Below, in pieces: positions 60,983 through 64,000 of a stretch of DNA of 64,000 nt (position 1 is its first letter; each line of letters begins with the position of its first letter). The position numbers and the translations under genes were made by a program. Location of the stretch: assembly GCF_016055025.1 (NCBI RefSeq), contig NZ_JAECVW010000009.1; one strand, written 5' to 3'. This DNA comes from Thermoactinomyces intermedius (lineage in GTDB: Bacteria > Bacillota > Bacilli > Thermoactinomycetales > Thermoactinomycetaceae). The notes under the pieces were generated by a model. That model made no database searches, was not told the DNA's origin, and was given only the letters and a program-made list of their open reading frames with translations.

Positions 60983-61885
60983 TCATAAAATCTTTTGCCC
61001 AAAAGCAGACCCCATCAACGCAACGGCCACTTTGGCAGTCTGATTCTCCCGGTCAAGAATGGGATTGACCTCCACAAACTCGGCAGAAGTTAAAATATCC
61101 GCTTCGGCCAACATTTCCATGGCCAAATGACTTTCACGATAGGTCAAACCACCTTGCACCGGAGTCCCGACTCCGGGGGCATCTTTCGGATCGAGTCCGT
61201 CCAAATCAAGACTCAAGTGAACCCCGTCGGTTCCGTTCGATACAATGTGGATGGCTTCTTCCATCACTCCGGCCATTCCAATGCGGTCGATTTCATGCAT
61301 TGTAAAAACTTTGATTCCCAATTCTTTGATCAATTCACGCTCCCCCGGATCCAACGAGCGTGCCCCGATAATCACCACGTTCTCAGGGGATACTTTTGGT
61401 GCAAAACCCCCGATATTGACAAGATCAGGATGTCCGATTCCCAGGCTGACAGCAAGCGGCATCCCATGAATGTTTCCGGAAGGCGAAGTTTCGCCTGTAT
61501 TCAAGTCCCCATGAGCGTCATACCAAATCACGCCCATTTTTTCAAAGTGCCTTGCCGCACCAGCCACGGTTCCGATCGCAATACTGTGGTCTCCTCCAAG
61601 AACCACAGGAAAACGCTTTCGTTTCATGACATCAAAAACAGCATCCGCCAAATTTTCACACGCCTGGCGAACTTCATTTAAATACTTCAGCTTCGGATCT
61701 CCCTGATGCCGGGACTCGGGCGTCGGAATCGACAAATCGCCCAGATCTTCCACATCATATCCCAAAGATTCCAACAATGACTGCGCAGATGCATAACGAA
61801 TCGCACTGGGGCCCATATCCACACCGCGACGTCCTTGCCCCAAATCCATTGGCATGCCGATCAATGTTATGGACTTTTGCTTCAT
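60983..61885 (-). CDS. rocF: Arginase
   Basis: Hydrolyses arginine to ornithine and urea; 300 residues. The binuclear manganese ligands are visible: GGDHSIAIG near residue 97, WYDAHGDLNT near 122, HLSLDLDGLDP near 225; EFVEVNP lies near 273. Single gene with its own promoter, a near-consensus ARG box upstream and a terminator. No rocD or rocE neighbours are seen. Confidence 0.97.
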   Translation of the reverse strand: MKQKSITLIGMPMDLGQGRRGVDMGPSAIRYASAQSLLESLGYDVEDLGDLSIPTPESRHQGDPKLKYLNEVRQACENLADAVFDVMKRKRFPVVLGGDHSIAIGTVAGAARHFEKMGVIWYDAHGDLNTGETSPSGNIHGMPLAVSLGIGHPDLVNIGGFAPKVSPENVVIIGARSLDPGERELIKELGIKVFTMHEIDRIGMAGVMEEAIHIVSNGTDGVHLSLDLDGLDPKDAPGVGTPVQGGLTYRESHLAMEMLAEADILTSAEFVEVNPILDRENQTAKVAVALMGSAFGQKIL

Positions 61886-61926
61886 TGAAACATAACCCCT
61901 TTGTGTTCTATATCATCGACAACGCT

Positions 61927-61955
61927 ATTTTAACACACCCTGAAAAATGAAACAA
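61927..61955 (-). promoter_or_regulatory. Candidate promoter of rocF
   Basis: Minus-strand TTGTTT (61950-61955), 17-nt spacer, TAAAAT (61927-61932). Confidence 0.45.
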
Positions 61956-61983
61956 AAAAATATTGCAACAAATGAAAATATAT

Positions 61984-61997
61984 TGTATAATTATTCA
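61984..61997. promoter_or_regulatory. ARG box (ArgR/AhrC site) upstream of rocF
   Basis: TGTATAATTATTCA matches the palindromic ARG box TGAATWWWWATTCA at all but one position. It lies about 30 nt upstream of the candidate -35, an activator-like position. Confidence 0.65.
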
Positions 61998-62083
61998 TTT
62001 TCATATTTTATATAATCACTTTTACCACTTGTTATAGTGTGGACGAATGAACACAAATCTATGCCAAACCCCAAGCAAACAGG

Positions 62084-62114
62084 CAAAAAAACAACCATGA
62101 CCGCGATCATGGTT
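62084..62114 (-). terminator. Second terminator-like hairpin after tRNA array 2
   Basis: AACCATGA (62093-62100) and TCATGGTT (62107-62114); seven Ts follow on the minus strand. Confidence 0.6.
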
Positions 62115-62434
62115 CATAATGGATGCCTTATCCCATTCTCATAAAAAAAGACATTTCATTCATCTTTTTCATACACTTTTTTTAAGATCAATTTTTTGTT
62201 ATGATTCATCTTTTGTTATGATCAATTTTTTTATGGATCGACGACGCTTCAATAACTCTTCGCAGATCAAAACCGTCATGCATCGTTGGGGAACGTTCCA
62301 AACAGCAGCACCGTTTCGATAAGAAAATGAGAAGTGGCGGAGCATTCGGAGATGAGATTGCCGGTATGAGCAGCAAACGGATCGTTTCCATAAAGAGAAT
62401 CCCATAAAAAAACACCCGGATTCTAAACACAAAA

Positions 62435-62477
62435 AATAAAAAAACCTTCATTGTAAGATGATACAATGAAGGTTTTT
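62435..62477 (-). terminator. Terminator of tRNA array 2
   Basis: AAAACCTTCATTGTA and TACAATGAAGGTTTT with a 6-nt loop and flanking A-runs and T-runs. Confidence 0.92.
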
Positions 62478-62482
62478 CAGTC

Positions 62483-62557
62483 TGGAGCGGAAGACGGGAT
62501 TCGAACCCGCGACCCTCGCCTTGGCAAGGCGATGCTCTACCCCTGAGCCACTTCCGC
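62483..62557 (-). tRNA. tRNA-Gly (GCC), copy 2
   Basis: Stem TCGCC/GGCGA around TTGCCAA gives GCC; CCA is encoded. Confidence 0.97.
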
Positions 62558-62563
62558 ATAGAT

Positions 62564-62639
62564 TGGTGAGCCATGAAGGACTCGAACCTTCGACACCCTG
62601 ATTAAAAGTCAGGTGCTCTACCAACTGAGCTAATGGCTC
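62564..62639 (-). tRNA. tRNA-Lys (TTT), copy 2
   Basis: Loop CTTTTAA gives TTT; same sequence as the copy at 63241. Confidence 0.97.
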
Positions 62640-62645
62640 ACAACC

Positions 62646-62720
62646 TGGCTGGGGAAGCAGGATTCGAACCTGCGCATCACGGAGTCAAAGTCCGTTGCCT
62701 TACCGCTTGGCTATTCCCCA
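62646..62720 (-). tRNA. tRNA-Gln (TTG), copy 2
   Basis: Loop CTTTGAC gives TTG; CCA is encoded. Confidence 0.97.
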
Positions 62721-62734
62721 GCGTATATGATATG

Positions 62735-62819
62735 TGGTGGAGGGAGTAGGATTCGAACCTACGAAGGCAAAGCCAGCGGATTTACAGTCCGCCCCAGTTG
62801 ACCACTTTGGTATCCCTCC
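62735..62819 (-). tRNA. tRNA-Tyr (GTA), copy 2
   Basis: Class II tRNA. Stem GCGGA/TCCGC around CTGTAAA gives GTA; CCA is encoded. Confidence 0.97.
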
Positions 62820-62824
62820 GTATA

Positions 62825-62900
62825 TGGTGGACGCTGACGGGATCGAACCGCCGACCCTCTGCTTGTAAGGCAGATGCTCTCCCAGCTGAGCTAAGCGTCC
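62825..62900 (-). tRNA. tRNA-Val (TAC), copy 2
   Basis: Loop CTTACAA gives TAC; CCA is encoded. Confidence 0.97.
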
Positions 62901-62905
62901 GTTTT

Positions 62906-62982
62906 TGGTGACCCGTAGGGGATTCGAACCCCTGCATGCCAGCGTGAAAGGCTGGTGTGTTAAACCACTTCACCAACGGGCC
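62906..62982 (-). tRNA. tRNA-Glu (TTC), copy 2
   Basis: Loop CTTTCAC gives TTC. It differs from the other Glu copies by one base in the D arm (CCACTTC here, CCGCTTC elsewhere on the plus strand). Confidence 0.97.
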
Positions 62983-62997
62983 AAGATGGCAAATAAA

Positions 62998-63072
62998 TGG
63001 CTCCTCAGGCAGGACTCGAACCTGCAACCTACCGGTTAACAGCCGGGCGCTCTACCATTGAGCTACTGAGGA
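62998..63072 (-). tRNA. tRNA-Asn (GTT), copy 2
   Basis: Loop CTGTTAA gives GTT; CCA is encoded. Confidence 0.97.
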
Positions 63073-63081
63073 ACGTTATCT

Positions 63082-63155
63082 TGGAGCGGGTGAAGGGAAT
63101 CGAACCCTCGCATTCGGCTTGGAAGGCCGATGTTCTACCACTGAACTACACCCGC
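63082..63155 (-). tRNA. tRNA-Gly (TCC)
   Basis: Loop CTTCCAA gives TCC. Identical to the last gene of array 1 and not part of the repeated block. Confidence 0.97.
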
Positions 63156-63158
63156 ATA

Positions 63159-63233
63159 TGGAGCGGAAGACGGGATTCGAACCCGCGACCCTCGCCTTGG
63201 CAAGGCGATGCTCTACCCCTGAGCCACTTCCGC
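63159..63233 (-). tRNA. tRNA-Gly (GCC), copy 1
   Basis: Loop TTGCCAA gives GCC; CCA is encoded. Confidence 0.97.
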
Positions 63234-63240
63234 ATTATAT

Positions 63241-63316
63241 TGGTGAGCCATGAAGGACTCGAACCTTCGACACCCTGATTAAAAGTCAGGTGCTCTACCA
63301 ACTGAGCTAATGGCTC
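63241..63316 (-). tRNA. tRNA-Lys (TTT), copy 1
   Basis: Loop CTTTTAA gives TTT; CCA is encoded. Confidence 0.97.
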
Positions 63317-63322
63317 ACAACC

Positions 63323-63397
63323 TGGCTGGGGAAGCAGGATTCGAACCTGCGCATCACGGAGTCAAAGTCCGTTGCCTTACCGCTTGGCTATTCCCCA
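63323..63397 (-). tRNA. tRNA-Gln (TTG), copy 1
   Basis: Loop CTTTGAC gives TTG; CCA is encoded. Confidence 0.97.
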
Positions 63398-63411
63398 GCG
63401 TATATGATATG

Positions 63412-63496
63412 TGGTGGAGGGAGTAGGATTCGAACCTACGAAGGCAAAGCCAGCGGATTTACAGTCCGCCCCAGTTGACCACTTTGGTATCCCTCC
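63412..63496 (-). tRNA. tRNA-Tyr (GTA), copy 1
   Basis: Loop CTGTAAA gives GTA; long variable arm; CCA is encoded. Confidence 0.97.
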
Positions 63497-63501
63497 GTAT
63501 A

Positions 63502-63577
63502 TGGTGGACGCTGACGGGATCGAACCGCCGACCCTCTGCTTGTAAGGCAGATGCTCTCCCAGCTGAGCTAAGCGTCC
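63502..63577 (-). tRNA. tRNA-Val (TAC), copy 1
   Basis: Loop CTTACAA gives TAC; CCA is encoded. Confidence 0.97.
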
Positions 63578-63582
63578 GTTTT

Positions 63583-63659
63583 TGGTGACCCGTAGGGGAT
63601 TCGAACCCCTGCATGCCAGCGTGAAAGGCTGGTGTGTTAAACCGCTTCACCAACGGGCC
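63583..63659 (-). tRNA. tRNA-Glu (TTC), copy 1
   Basis: Loop CTTTCAC gives TTC; CCA is encoded. Confidence 0.97.
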
Positions 63660-63664
63660 AAGTC

Positions 63665-63740
63665 TGGAGCTTCCTACCAGGCTCGAACTGGTGACCTCTT
63701 CCTTACCATGGAAGCGCTCTGCCAACTGAGCTAAGGAAGC
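63665..63740 (-). tRNA. tRNA-Thr (GGT)
   Basis: Stem CTTCC/GGAAG around ATGGTAA gives GGT; CCA is encoded. It occurs only in the promoter-proximal repeat. Confidence 0.96.
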
Positions 63741-63746
63741 TTAGCA

Positions 63747-63821
63747 TGGCTCCTCAGGCAGGACTCGAACCTGCAACCTACCGGTTAACAGCCGGGCGCT
63801 CTACCATTGAGCTACTGAGGA
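63747..63821 (-). tRNA. tRNA-Asn (GTT), copy 1
   Basis: Loop CTGTTAA gives GTT. First gene of array 2. Confidence 0.97.
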
Positions 63822-63845
63822 ACGTTTAAAGAAAAGACATCAATT

Positions 63846-63874
63846 ATTATATCCATTCCAAACCAAATCGTCAA
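63846..63874 (-). promoter_or_regulatory. Sigma-A promoter of tRNA array 2
   Basis: Minus-strand TTGACG (63869-63874), 17-nt spacer and TATAAT (63846-63851), about 25 nt before tRNA-Asn. It lets the array be transcribed apart from the rRNA operon. Confidence 0.85.
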
Positions 63875-63936
63875 GTGTTTTTACATCACCATGAAGTGAG
63901 AATGGAAGAAGCAGTGCAACCGTGAGAAGTAGTAGG

Positions 63937-64000
63937 GAAAGCCCTCGACCGATTCGTATCCGTCAGCTGAACACATTGCTGTGCTTACACCCCGGACCGA
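63937..64000 (-). rRNA. 23S rRNA, 3' end (partial)
   Basis: Read on minus, the last bases include CAGCTGACGGATACGAATCG and GTCGAGGGCTTTCC, which match the conserved 3' end of Bacillales 23S rRNA (AGCTGACGRATACTAATCG...). The gene continues beyond the window. The exact 3' end is approximate. Confidence 0.8.

Larger units (their letters stand above)
61886..62482. other. Intergenic region between arginase and tRNA array 2
   Basis: No supported gene. It contains the rocF promoter and ARG box, a perfect 8-bp stem with a minus-strand T-run (62084-62114), a short direct repeat of TTTTGTTATGAT near 62190-62220, and the tRNA array terminator (62435-62477). Confidence 0.6.
62484..63660 (-). repeat. 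Tandem duplication of a tRNA block, period about 677 bp
   Basis: Glu, Val, Tyr, Gln and Lys recur at an exact 677-bp offset with identical spacers, and Gly(GCC) at 676 bp. The only base difference noticed from Lys to Glu is one in tRNA-Glu. Confidence 0.9.

Noticed and set aside
62119..62322. A 67-codon plus-strand frame upstream of tRNA array 2
   Set aside because: No ribosome-binding site, no recognisable residues, and it lies in a repeat-like AT-rich gap.

Overview
The window comes from a spore-forming Bacillales genome, perhaps Thermoactinomycetaceae-like. The family-level guess is inference from gene content and a GC content judged by eye to be near 48%. Evidence for Bacillales: a perfect CIRCE element before groES-groEL, a cre site before xylA, the spore-cortex gene cmpA beside tex, a ydcC-alr-ndoAI-ndoA-rsb-sigB neighbourhood, a glmS ribozyme, and the thiL-tsaE-tsaB-rimI-tsaD ... 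rex-tatC ... groESL order known from Bacillus subtilis. Most genes lie on the minus strand.

Layout. 1-5.9 kb: the 3' part of a GH18-deacetylase-glycosyltransferase fusion, then xylose isomerase with a sugar porter. 5.9-10.7 kb: groEL, groES, a small membrane protein, tatC, rex and 5-formyl-THF cyclo-ligase. 10.8-15.3 kb: a housekeeping ABC-F ATPase and the 5-oxoprolinase genes pxpBAC. 15.4-19.1 kb: the t6A tRNA-modification genes with rimI and thiL, behind a 12-gene tRNA array (19.1-20.3 kb) that has a consensus promoter. 20.5-30.5 kb: Bax1-like protein, a ThiF/MoeB enzyme, a beta-hydroxyacid dehydrogenase, cmpA, tex, a secreted orphan, and a methyltransferase-response regulator-kinase operon. 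31-43 kb: glutamate dehydrogenase, a short rsbUVW-sigB operon, the toxin-antitoxin pair ndoAI/ndoA, alr, a LolA-like lipoprotein, nnr, acpS and an ABC-2 exporter. 43-49.5 kb: a heme-monooxygenase-like protein, a lysine-riboswitch-controlled permease beside a LysE-type exporter, and a second two-component system.

49.5-54.6 kb holds the most notable locus: virginiamycin B lyase (vgb), streptogramin A acetyltransferase (vat), an antibiotic-resistance-type ABC-F protein and an MFS efflux pump. The vgb and ABC-F genes each sit behind a leader in which an upstream segment can pair with the 5' arm of an intrinsic terminator. This is the layout of antibiotic-inducible transcription attenuation.

54.6-62 kb: glmS with its ribozyme, glmM, cdaR and cdaA (linked cell-wall and c-di-AMP functions), then arginase with a near-consensus ARG box. 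62.4-63.8 kb: a 16-gene tRNA array containing a tandem duplication of about 677 bp, directly after the 3' end of a 23S rRNA gene with no 5S gene in between.
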